Shown here: one piece after another, positions 37,901-48,699 of the stretch | Layout of the letters: the number at the start of each line of letters is the position of its first letter | Numbering within the stretch: position 1 is the first letter of the stretch | NCBI RefSeq assembly: GCF_027943255.1 | Contig: NC_072894.1 | Span: 130,625,601 to 130,689,600 of the forward strand | Reading direction: 5' to 3' | DNA from: Anastrepha obliqua | Lineage: Eukaryota > Arthropoda > Insecta > Diptera > Tephritidae | DNA length: 64,000 nt | Position numbers and translations under genes: made by a program | Notes under the pieces: generated by a model | What the model was told of the DNA's origin: nothing | What the model saw: only the letters and a program-made list of their open reading frames with translations | Databases searched by the model: none

Positions 37901-40273
37901 AAATTACGAAAAATACAAAAATATAAAAAAAATTGTTAAAAGAATTTAACAGAACTTTCATGTTAATGCATAATTTCAAGATTGTTAAATAATTTTTCAA
38001 TAATTTTACTTTTGATTTAGAAAATATATATGAAACTAAAAGCAAAACTAGTGATTTTTGTAAAATCAGTGCCAGCTAATAACTTAAATGGATTTCGCTT
38101 TGATGGCAATTGAAAAAAGTTATAGCTTTTGCAAAGTATTTGAAGAAATTTATGAGCAAATTCATGCATAGTTAAAATATTTTATTTCTACTACAAAGAA
38201 ACGTAAAGGTCTAGCTCCATCTTCAGCCAGCCAGGTCAACCTAACCTAAGCTAAAATGTTTTATAGATACATCAAAAAAACAAGAAATTAATTAAAACCA
38301 GTGCAAAGTACTCATTTAGCAGCATTTACTTAAAGCAACACTTTGAAAAATAAAAGATTTACAAATTCTCAATTTACACTCTAAGCAACTGCTTTAACGA
38401 CAACTGGCGAGTATTTTCTAGCACTAAATCTTTCATTGCTCTTGCGCTCTTATTTTAGACTTTTTGCCATTCGCAGCTAATTATTATTTCAATGCATCTT
38501 TAAAGTCTCAAAAAATAGAAAAATATCTAAAATATTTGTTTCCAAAAATTCTTACTTTTTATAAATGTTTCGCTGCTTCACTCTACCGCAAAAAATCCAC
38601 CGGCGGGTGGCGTCTTACTGCTTCGCGACTCCGCACTGCTGCCTTCACGCTGCCTTCACACTGCTGTCAACTGCCTTCACTCAGCCGCTTCCTGCTTATT
38701 GCCAATGCCGTGTGAGTCGCTTTGCCCGCAGCCTGCGTCTATGTTTTCTCTTTCCACAACAATCCAGCTACTTACTTCCAATACTCCAATACTCACATTT
38801 ATAATTCTACTTAATTCCTGTTCTATTGCATTTTGGAATAAAGAAAAAAATTGCTTTGGCCAAATTAAATAACAAGAAAAACTGTGTTGAAATTCGTGTT
38901 TTACCAATATTTTGTTTTTTAAATTTTAATTTAATATTAATTTGTTTCTCTCTTACTATCAATTAGTTATCATTAATTAATATCACATCGACTTTGTTTG
39001 TTTTTGCGTTTTGCATCGCTTATCTTAAAGTTTTAAGAGTTTCTTATTTGCTTACTTGATTTTTTCAAAACTGTTCTCATTTTGTTTTGTTTTGTAGGTT
39101 TATGAAAAAATCGGCATTAAATTTCTCATTGCATAGAAAAAGGAAATAAGTTAAAGAGCTTTTCTTGCTTGTTTGCTTGTTTGTATGTTTGTTGGTTTGT
39201 TATTTACGTAATACTACCATAAATACAGTGTTGGACGTTAGCGTTGGCGTCCGATTTAATGTTTCTTTGTTTGTTTTTGTTATTAATTTTATAAATTACA
39301 TATATCTTATCCCTTCTTTTTCTTCTTCTTCTTCTAACGAATGCAGTATTCCCAAAATAGTAGTCACTTATTTTACTGCTTTTGCTTCTTAGTTCTCAAC
39401 GATCGCGCACCGTTGGTACGCAAAATCGCACTGCTTTGTCGTTACATACAATTTCTCTGCACCTTAATTGCATAACTCTTACCCCTTTGTTAGTTTCATA
39501 AGTTTTCGGTCCAAATTATTTAGCCGGTAACTGTTGGTTCATTTGTTGCCGTTGGTATTCCTGTGTTTATCTTTTTTGCCTGCAAATGTTATTGAGTTGT
39601 GGTTGCTGCTATTGTAGTTGTAGTTGATACGAATTGAATTGTAATTGTCGCTTTTTTGTTTCATGTATTTATGTATGCGCCATATTCCGAAACTTGCTTT
39701 CGACTTCTCTAGAAATTTAGCGAACAGAAAAAGTGTGATCCAAGTTTATTTGCTTTTTTGATTTTTTGGGGGTTGTTGCATTTGTTTAATCCGAAATCTC
39801 CAGCGCCTTCCTTAGCGGTTTCAATTATTTCTAACCTCACATCCTTTTCCTACCTTCAACTCGTTATTTTTATTGCCTCTTTCGACTGTTTGTTTCTGGT
39901 GTCCAGTAAAAATAATGAAATTCGGAGGGATTGTTGAGAAAGTAAAGTATTCTCGTTATGCGTTGTTCCTGGTTTTGTTGTAGTAATTGTTTGAAGTTTT
40001 CTTTTGTAGTTGTAGTTAAAGCCACGCCCATTTGATTAATAAAAAAATTGAATAGCGTATAAGTGGTCTATTCCATACAGCTAATACGCAATTGACCAAA
40101 TTCTGATGCCCTTCGTTTAAGGTCCTTTCGTTTCGTTCATTACTTTGTATTTGTTATGCTTTGTTTGTGGTTGTGTGAAGGAGAATAAATGAGATCTCTG
40201 GGTTGGTATGTATACATATAATAAAAAAAATCTCTCTTCTCGCAACCATTCAGCGGGAATTCGCTTAAGCGCA
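34946..40273. other. Non-coding region downstream of chrb
   Basis: No gene recognised. Mostly T-rich on the + strand (35680-36850 and 38900-40070), with an A/T low-complexity block at 37020-38000. At 38560-38740 there is a GC-rich patch with repeats of CTGCCTTCAC. Because chrb ends at 40274 on the - strand, at least the right-hand part must be its 3' UTR. Confidence 0.5.
39745..39874 (-). promoter_or_regulatory. Candidate proximal poly(A) signals of chrb
   Basis: AATAAA hexamers on the - strand at 39874-39869 and 39750-39745, about 400 and 525 nt past the chrb stop codon. They are plausible proximal cleavage signals. Further hexamers lie downstream, so longer transcripts are possible. Confidence 0.3.
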
Positions 40274-40352
40274 TTAATCGCAGGAGTAAAGCTTGTTTTT
40301 GGTCAGCGTGAAATCGGGGCTCACCAAAATGGTGTTGCTGCGTGTAAGATTT
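40274..40352 (-). CDS. chrb: charybdis coding exon 4 (C-terminus)
   Basis: The last coding exon encodes residues 344-369: NLTRSNTILVSPDFTLTKNK then LYSCD and a TAA at 40276-40274. The acceptor on the - strand is tttcgcag just before 40352. The first base completes a Lys codon begun in exon 3. The TRSNT-x-VSPDFTLTKNKLYS ending is diagnostic of charybdis: as I recall, Drosophila scylla runs on beyond TKNKLYS for about 30 residues, whereas this protein stops shortly after it. Confidence 0.95.
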
Positions 40353-40446
40353 CTGCGAAAAGAAATTCAAAAAATTAGTTTGAATATAACTGAGCGATCA
40401 CATGCGACTAGCTTGCATATTTTCGCTTGCTTGTCGAGTTACATAC

Positions 40447-40557
40447 TTGATAAATTGTGGCAACAAAGAGGTCCAGCCGCTCTTGTCCTGCTTTAGCATG
40501 AGATACAACTCGAAGGTGGAGACGGTGGAGTCATCCACTTTGAACGAGGCAATGCGT
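40447..40557 (-). CDS. chrb: charybdis coding exon 3
   Basis: Encodes residues 307-344 in the RTP801/REDD1 C-terminal domain: RIASFKVDDSTVSTFELYLM followed by LKQDKSGWTSLLPQFIK. The acceptor is ttttacag before 40557 and the donor is GTATGT at 40446. It joins exon 2 with AG+A (Arg) and exon 4 with AA+A (Lys). The flanking introns are 283 and 94 nt. The block is highly conserved between REDD1 proteins. Confidence 0.95.
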
Positions 40558-40840
40558 CTGTAAAATTGGGAAAAGAGAGTAGAGAGTGTGAGTAGTTATC
40601 GTGAAAATATATCCAATATCAGTAAAGCCGTCTGGTAAACAGCGCAATGAGTGAGTAATAAAACAAAGCCGATAGTAGCACCAAATACTAGCAGAGTAAA
40701 GCTGCGTTTAGCGCTCCATCGGTGGGCAACTTCTATGGCTCATAATTTTGTGTTTGATACCGCGACATAATTTCGCTATTCTTTACCAGTTGCCCACTCT
40801 TTCTTGTCACTCACTAACCAATCACCACCAGTCCACCTAC

Positions 40841-41690
40841 CTCACATTGCTCGGCTCACACTCGAAATCGATGTACAGCGAACAGCCACGCACGCCACAC
40901 GGTTCCCGCTCCGAAGCCTTGATTATTTCGGCCGCAATGCGCGGCATGAGATTAAATGGCAATGAGACTTCAGTGCAGTCCAAATGACGCTTCTTGGCAT
41001 CCCGCAACTCCGTCTGCACCCGCTGTGCCAGCTCATTGACGGCGGCGATGTCCACATCAGTGGTGGCGCTACCGAAGCAGCTGCCCGATGTTGGTGTGCC
41101 CACTGGTGTAATGGCCGCAGTCACTGGTGGCTCATAGTAGAACATGTTGTCGTTGAAGGCGCCTTTGGTGTTCTCTTCTTTTGTTGTTGCGTTGTTGGGT
41201 TTTTGCGATTTCTGTTGCTTTGCTTGTTTTTGTTGCCCAGTGGTGTATTGTTGGTGGTTGTAGTATTGTTGCTGTTGTTTTTGGTGTTTCTGATAGTGGT
41301 GGTAATTGTTGGTGTGTGGTTGATTATGATGGTGGTAGTTGTTAGTGTGGTGGGTGCCACCGTAGTGGTGATTGTTGTAATAAAAGTGTTGCTGTCGCTG
41401 CTCGTGCTGATAATTATGATGATTGTAGTGTTGTTCTGCTTGTTTTAGTGGCGCTGACCAATTTCCGCCGTCAACAACGTCCCCACCCTCTACTGCGTCC
41501 TCGGTGTACAGCTCTAGGAGCTGCTCCTCGTCCTGTTTTACTTGGTAGTTGTTAACGTTTCTGTTGTTGTTGCCGTTGCCGTTGCGTTGATTGTGCGCAA
41601 CGTTGTCACTGGTGATGCTGTGGCTTGTTGATAGCAGTTGTGATGATGATGATGGTGGTGGTGGTGGTGGCGTTAACGGACTCGTCCAGT
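40841..41690 (-). CDS. chrb: charybdis coding exon 2 (low-complexity region plus REDD1 domain)
   Basis: The main exon of charybdis, a REDD1/DDIT4-family protein that restrains TORC1 and growth upstream of TSC1/2 and is induced by hypoxia and stress. It encodes residues 24-307. It starts DWTSPLTPPPPPP (Pro and Ser runs), then an acidic patch (KQDEEQLLELYTEDAVEGGD), then about 80 residues rich in Tyr, His, Asn and Gln (41450-41180). The conserved domain begins near residue 240: VNELAQRVQTELRDAKKRHL, DCTEVSLPFNLMPRIAAEII, KASEREPCGVRGCSLYIDFE. The acceptor is atcgatag before 41690; the donor is AG/GTAGGT at 40840. I checked the frame between 41688 and 41145 and it has no stop. The full protein is 369 residues against about 300 in Drosophila, the excess being mostly the Tyr/His/Asn/Gln segment. 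Confidence 0.95.
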
Positions 41691-42603
41691 CTATCGATTA
41701 AAGAAGATTAAAATGTTTGGAATTCGTTAGAAATTTTTCACAAACTGACAAGTTGGATTATTTATTCAAATTACAAATTAAAAATGTGAAATAATATAGT
41801 AGGCAGCGCGCTTAAATATTGGAGCGGTTATCTGGTTAGCGCGTGCTGTCGCAAGAATTGAGCAGAGCCTAGAGAATAAGGGTGAGCCAAATAAGATCTA
41901 CCCAAGCTATTTTAGACTTTATTGGTGGCCGATAAATTCAACGCGATCTTATGTACTTCATGTATCCCTTACAATTGTTTAAGGATTTAATTCTAACCTA
42001 CAAAAGAAAACACGCAATTACATATGTACATACATATGTATTAGGAAATAAGTCGTAGATCTTATTTGGCCCAACCCCAATAAATGTTCTGTATAGAACG
42101 CGTTTATTTTTCTTCAACTGCATTTTAAGTTGTGTATCATCTCAAGAACTTCATTCCAAACCTTTACTCCAAATTCACCGAAAAAGAAAGAAATCTGTTT
42201 TTTATGCTGGTTCAATCGCTGCAAGAGCAGACTGCACCGGCCGGCTAGATGATAAATACTTTCCTATTAAAACACACATACACACAAGCTGTAAATAAGA
42301 AACAGCTGCGTGCCTCCAAAATACTCACTCTCCGATTTTGTGCTACTAACTACAGAGGAGTGTCTAAAGGTCGCATTAACAGAATTTTTATTTACATATG
42401 CATGTATGTAAAATGTGCAGAAATGTCCAACCTCAAAACACAATCCCCTAGTTGTGAATAAAAAGCGCCTAACAGCTGTTAAAAATAAAACTAAAACAAC
42501 AGGTTCAACAGCTGACATTCAGCGAAAGTGAAATGAATACAAATGCACTGGCCAGTAAGAGCTTAACAAAATTCTGTACATCGTTTGTGCATACCTGTTA
42601 TTA

Positions 42604-42650
42604 ACAGAGAGAGAAGAAATGCGAGCGCGAGAGAGATCGAGAGAAACAAA
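42604..42650. promoter_or_regulatory. GA-rich cluster (possible GAGA-factor sites)
   Basis: Within 50 bases there are several GAGAG units (cagagagagaag, gcgagagagatcgagagaaa). Clusters of GAGAG bind Trithorax-like in Drosophila and often mark open promoters or enhancers. It lies about 0.9 kb upstream of chrb exon 2, inside intron 1. A plain GA microsatellite is the alternative. Confidence 0.3.
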
Positions 42651-44324
42651 GTGCAATAAACAGTATTTACCATAAAGCGCAGGCGCTGCAATTACAGTGC
42701 GAAGAGCTGCAAGCTGTTACAGTTATAGCAACTAAACAGCTGTTTGCTCCAAACAGCTGAGTTGTTAATTTTATGTATTACAAGTGTAAAACATGTATGT
42801 GTTTGTGTGCACTTGCAGGCAACTATAAAGTTAAAGACAAAACGCCGGGTGACATGAGACGCAATCACCTGGCAACTCAGCTGGAAATCAGCCGTTTTTG
42901 GGTGCCGTGCCAAGGCATGCCTGCGTGACATTTGCTCGTTTATTCCAACATTTGTACACTCGTTCGTTCGTTAATTCGTTGCTGCAGTCGCCATGTTGTA
43001 TCCAACAAATAATATTGAAAGTGAAGACGGGCGAAACACACACGTGCATGCATGTAGATATACATATGAGCATGCATACTTACATATATTTATATACAAC
43101 ATATTTGTACATCTTAAACAGAACACGTATGTATGTGACTCATGTTTGAGGCTATGTATAAATTTGTAGGGAAAAATTTACAAAAAACTACTCGTAGTAA
43201 ATCCAATTGTCTTTGGAATAGCTCATTTCCGAACGAATTAAATTGAATAGAGTAAAAAACTAGTACTGTTCGAAGCTTTAGAGTTTTATTAAAGTTAAAG
43301 TCAACTAAAAGTGTACAAAAATGCCCACAGACGCTTCCTTGAAATCGACAATTAAATTCCACCAGTTACTTGCTTAAATAAGAGAAGCAACGCAAATTAG
43401 TTATGTATAAAGTCGAATTTTGAATCACGTTCAGTTAGTGCTGAAAGAAGCGCAGCAAACTTTTACATGTTGACGCCTTTGGCTGTAATCACCGCTCATT
43501 GGTTTTTTTTTAATTATTTACCTAACTAGTTCGAGCTTAATATTTTTAGAAAAACCGAAATTAAGTCAATAACAGTCCTATTTGTACCAGTTTCATGACA
43601 CTCATAGAGTGGTTGGCCAGCTCCAATTTTTGCTGAAATCGTAAATGGTATTGGATTGGTGAGGGCGATGTGCACGGCTTTGACGTTTCCCTAATGACCA
43701 ATGGCAGTAAAACGGTTGATAAAACACACAGAATAGAGCAATTATTGTGCTGATGACTAATAGGAAAATTTATACTTTTGTCATATAGGTATGTGCATAA
43801 GTATGTATGCATGGATTAGTGTGTAAAGTCTTCTTTATCAAGTAAAATTTGATTGCAAATCTATTATTTTATTAAGTAAGTTAACACTTTATTCGTAGAC
43901 CGATATATGTAAGTATGTGTGTATGTATGTACGTATTAAGGGTTCGAATTTTTTCAAATGTGGCATACCGCGTGTATGTAGAGATTGAAGATATTAAATC
44001 GCAACGAAGTGCAAAAACTGCATGGAAAAGTCGAGAATATATTTTAATTTATTAACAAAAAATTTTTATTCAACAACTTTTTTTTTAGCTTTATTACTAA
44101 ATGAAAATACAAAAATTGTTTTGAGAGAGGAAAATCTTTATTTCGACTTTTGCGCACTTTATTGCTTGCCTGCTTGTATACTGTAGTTGTCTATTTAACT
44201 ATCTATTAACTTCTAATCTTCCGAATGAATGAGTAATTTGCGCCTGGTATTTAAAATCTAATAAAGTTATATTCTTATATTTCTTTTATCCAACGCTCAC
44301 TGTTAGCCAATGGTTGTTGTGTTG

Positions 44325-44455
44325 CTGGCTTCAAACGTGGTCGTAGAGACACCGATGATGCAAAACTCAGTGCACGCCCAAATGAGGCGGTAACGCCAGA
44401 AATCATCAAACGAATCCGCAAAATCGTTGAAATGATTGCGTTGTTCGTGATGGAA
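44325..44455 (+). mobile_element. Short mariner transposase fragment
   Basis: The + strand reads GRRDTDDAKLSARPNEAVTP then EIIKRIRKIVEMIAL, the linker (GRPNEAVTPE) and start of the second helix-turn-helix of a mellifera/mauritiana-type mariner. Only about 45 codons remain. It is a different lineage from the other mariner remnants in the window. Confidence 0.65.
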
Positions 44456-44872
44456 GTTACGTTTATAAATTCAATTAAATTTTCTTGGTTTTCTAACCTT
44501 TTTAAATCAGACTTTCTGAAACAGAATCGATTGTGGAACGGGGGGTAAAATGGTTTTGCCAAACTAAGGGGTAAAAAATTTGTGTCAATGAAAGAGCCAA
44601 AAGCTGCACTATTTTTAATCGGCTTAATTTTTTTTTGTATTTGTCAACAAAGAAAAAGACACTTATTTGCAATATTCAGTCGAATATTTAATCAAAATTT
44701 AGAAATTAAAAAAAGTAGAAATCTCAAAAAAGCACAAGCATTCATTGTTTTCAAGTATGCAATAGCGATACGCTTGTTGTTGTTGTATTAGAATAGAAAG
44801 TTCCTCATACCTTTCTTGGAAATGCTAATAAACCGGCAGTTGTTGGCCATGTATACATATATATACATATAT

Positions 44873-44966
44873 AATTGGCGCGTACACCCTTTTTGTGTGT
44901 TTGGCCGATATCCTCCTCCTATTTGTGGTGTGCGGCTTGATGTTATTCCACAAATGGAGGGACCTA
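44873..44966 (+). repeat. SINE-like repeat, copy 1
   Basis: Contains AATTGGCGCGTACACCCTTT, TGTTTGGCCGATATCCTCCT and TATTTGTGGTGTGCGGCTTG, ending near CCACAAATGGAGGGACCTA. The GTTTGGCCGANNTCC part is close to a tRNA A box. The same order of blocks recurs at 54764 and, as a 3' portion, at 46778. The repeat resembles one I associate with tephritids; a tRNA-derived SINE is an inference. Confidence 0.65.
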
Positions 44967-46777
44967 ATATGCCTGCTAATAGTAGACTACCAGTAACGGC
45001 TTATTTTACCACATTTGATGCCAGTGCCCTATGGATATTTTTTGTTATTTTTATTGCTCACTATTGTTTTGATAATTCAATTATCAAAATAAAATTCGAA
45101 CGTATCTTCCAGAATTGACTACTCCAATTTGCTTCTATATTTTGTAAACGGGTGATTCTAAGTGGAAATGTAATTTTTTGTTAGAGAAAAAAGTCTATCG
45201 GAACCATATCAGGCGATGAAAAACCGCATAAGGCCAATAAAATATTCTTTAGTTTCACCACCTGATTTTTGTTTTGCAATAATTTTACAATCCATTTAAA
45301 TGAGCATTTTAAATGATATATTCCAAGTGCTCTTCACAATAGGCAGATTGTTCTCAACAACAAGAAAATTGTGTGTAATATTTCCTTAAAAACTCGGCAG
45401 CGCTCTCTGAAGCAAGTTGCTTACCAGCTTAGTAGTAATGAAGAAACTTGCGTAAGTAACTTCGCCCGTATAATTTATTGTTGTCTGCTCATACAATTGC
45501 CTACTTAAAACTTGCTTCTCTTCTACCGCTTTACCCGAAAGTGAGCATTTATGTAGGTGCGTACATGTGTACGTATGCATGTATTTAGGTATTTCTCTTG
45601 CTCTTCGCTCTCATGAGCATAGCTGCAGTTCAGTTGATTGCAGTTCGTTCACTGTATTGGCAATAAGCCTAAGTAAGCAACAATTACTACGTCTACTACA
45701 ACTACTACAAAAACAACAATAGCAGTGAATAACAACAAAAGCTATCAATTAACCAACCCCAAACCAATGACGCCTTCGTTAGCAACAGTCGTTCAGAAAT
45801 CACACAAATGCTAAAAAGCAGAAGACGAACAAGCAGAAGTAACAACAACAGCGAGAGTGACAAAAGTGTGCCGTGTTAGGAACTGTTTGTTGCTGGGCGG
45901 TAGTGAGGTTTTATGGGGTTTCATCACATTCATAGCAGTAATAGCAACAAATATGCATACAAATACAATAGGCAACATGGGAGGGAGGCAGAGCATTTCA
46001 TTTGGCGACATTTCATTCTCTGCGCCTCGACAAGGCGAAGGTGAAATTTCATCAGACAAAGCGGCATTTCATGTTGTATTGTGATGTTTTTGTTGTTGCT
46101 GTTGCTAGCCCCATTAATGTTCTTGCAATATTTCTTTGTTTGCAATATTTTGTTATTTTTTCCTGTTTTAATTGCCAACACACGTTCAGCGCAAAAGGAT
46201 TAAATAATAAATGAAATAAGTAAGCCGTTCAAGCAGCAAAAGCCAACACAGTGGGGAATTGCTTGAGACATGTAAATGCCAGCGGGGGCTGGCGCACAAG
46301 AGTTGGTAGGAGCCAGACTAGCCACAGCTGTGCGCTAACAGTGACATAAGCGAGCATTGTTTGTTGAAAGAAGAAAAATTTGCACAAGAAAGCCACATTT
46401 GTATGCACGTACATTTACATATATATCTATTTACACACATACATACGAGTGTATGCAAATGTAAGCATGTCTAAATACATTCATATGTACACATTATTTA
46501 TTGTCAGCAGGCAGAAAAATGAGGATGTGCCAGAAATAATAAGCACAACAACAGTGCACAATAAAGAAAGAAATAAAGCACATAAAATTTGAATTGAGTA
46601 GAACGAAATTTAGAGCAAACTGTAATAAAAAGAAGACAGATTATTGCATCACGTCACAACGCACAGAATTGCGTTTCTGGATATTTACTGAACAAATTTC
46701 GATTAATTGAAAACATTAGCAAAGCGAGAGAGATGAAAATTATTAAAATACAAACATTTAATATGAAATAATATTTG

Positions 46778-46915
46778 TGACGTGCGTCTTATTATTGTTT
46801 CACAAATGAAGGGACCCACAGTTTTAAGCCGACTCCTAGTGGCAAATGGTTTTTTATGTGGAACTTTTCTATGGGGCCACCGCTATTGGAAAAAACTTTT
46901 TCTATCATTTTGTCA
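46778..46915 (+). repeat. SINE-like repeat, copy 2 (3' portion)
   Basis: Shares ACGTGCGTCTTATTATTGTT and CACAAATGAAGGGACC with the other copies. It then extends further 3' than they do: CACAGTTTTAAGCCGACTCC, GGCAAATGGTTTTTTATGTG, GGGGCCACCGCTATTGGAAA. The TTTTAAGCCGACTCC segment is where a B-box-like sequence would be expected. The 5' part is missing. Confidence 0.6.
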
Positions 46916-47166
46916 AGTAATTTTCCACGGTTCAAATAACTGAGTGCGATCATCAAACATTTTTATTACACATAATTAAAAAAGGGGAACTACAAAAGGG
47001 TGATGCGTCATTACTTTATTTTACCTCTGTTTTTCTGTTTCATTTTACTTTTCTCTTTTGCTCTTGTGCTGAACCGAACGTAATAATAGCCATTATCATA
47101 CATATCAATTATGCATTTTTAAATTTTAATTTTGAAATAAGTATTTGGGTTTGGTTTTATGGATTT

Positions 47167-47550
47167 ATGAATTTCTCGCAATTAGTTGTTGTACCACAAA
47201 ATAATAAGCCCTTCGGTTCCACCACATTTATCAAAAAAAAATTTAAAAAACTGCCTCGTGAACATGACCTGGAACTATTAGCAAACAACGAAACTATAGT
47301 CAAGGTAAAATCTGAGAATATAAGATGGCTCGGATACGTGTTTACAATGCCCAAAGAGATAATAACTGGAAAGTCAATTGAATTACGCGCTGTTGGAGGC
47401 CGAAAAAGAGGAGGCTCCTTAAAGGCATGGTTCGAAGACGTACAAGTTGACATTGAAGAGCTAGACGTGTGGTGGTGGAAGGCGATAGCCTTAGATAGAG
47501 ACAGATGGCACAAGGTTGTGAATGAAGCAATGGTTCACCAAGGACTGTAA
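47167..47550 (+). mobile_element. Non-LTR retrotransposon 3' coding fragment
   Basis: An open frame to the stop at 47548 ends with the conserved tail of a reverse-transcriptase ORF: SENIRWLGYVFTMPKEIITG, then GGRKRGGSLKAWFEDVQVDI, then AIALDRDRWHKVVNEAMVHQ and GL. In intact elements this reads IRWLGHV-x-R, GxRxRGRPKxRW and ALDRxxWRxIV-x-EA. The upstream part is unrelated sequence, so the copy is 5'-truncated. It is not a host gene. Confidence 0.7.
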
Positions 47551-48699
47551 TGCTAAGAAAAAGATGAATAAACTGCCTCGAGGAGCGAGAAGTTGCGTCT
47601 TATTGAGATTGGAGGACATGCGTCGCTTTGGAAAGTACTTCGCCATTTTTAAAAATCAGGTAGATTTATTAGGCTCGAATACGATTGCCGGCTCGCTCAA
47701 TTGCCGATATAAAAATGTGCTCGTATTTGTTATAAGAGATATAACTATACGAACTATGTGTAAAATTTAGTTATAATTTTCTACTTCTCATTTATGTGGA
47801 TATTTATTTTCTATTAAATTTTTATAAAAATCAAAATAAAAAAGCAATAACAAAATTAATTTGTGGGGTTTTGGAATTTTAAGCCAAATAAGTCTGTAAA
47901 ATTTTGGCTTTTTTGTTTACTACATCAATTTTTTAACCCACCGTGGAGTACCTCTTTTAAAATCTTCGATTGACCACCCGGGTCTGGTCTTCTTTCTTCC
48001 TGTTGGAGGAACCTTTTTAAAAGCTTTAATCCCTAAATCGAGAGAAAATTAAATTTTAGGACGCTACCTGGAAGCTCAAGTTGTTAGCTATTATAGCAAG
48101 ATCTTAAATTTACGCCCAAAGTCGAAAAAGTCTGCCCAACGGAGGGTTAACTTCTTAACCACCTTTTTTTTGTTGATTTTTAATAGGCCTTAATAAAAAT
48201 GACTACTTCAAGTTTTCTGAGTTAACCTGGCACAACTTTTAAACACTGTGGCTTGTGTCTCGCACATCCCACTAAACACTTCAAACAACAAACGAGTGAG
48301 GCACGCGAGCACTCAAACACAAAAAAACAAACAAAAACACTGAAGTCGAATGCATACTTATGTATGTGTGTATGTATATGTGGGTGTGCTTGTTGATATA
48401 ACCATAAATAAACGTACATACAAACACACATACAGACATATATGTGGACTGCCAAGTATATGAATGAGCTGTGTGTGCATTTTCGCATTTTTTGGCACAG
48501 AATTCACTCGACTTGGCCATGACTGGGCGGCGGTGGGTGGCTTTCAAAGCACACACTTGCGAGCTTCATTACAAAATTTCCAAAGCTAATTCAACAACGC
48601 GAAAAACTACCACACAAAAAAAGAGAAGAAAAACAAGACAACAAAAAAAGTATAAAGACGCAAGCAAACCAAAAAAAAGCATATGCAATTTTAAATGCG

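Noticed and set aside
40984..41448. 154-codon open frame on the + strand, very rich in Val and Leu
   Set aside because: Antisense shadow of the Asn/His/Gln codons of charybdis exon 2.
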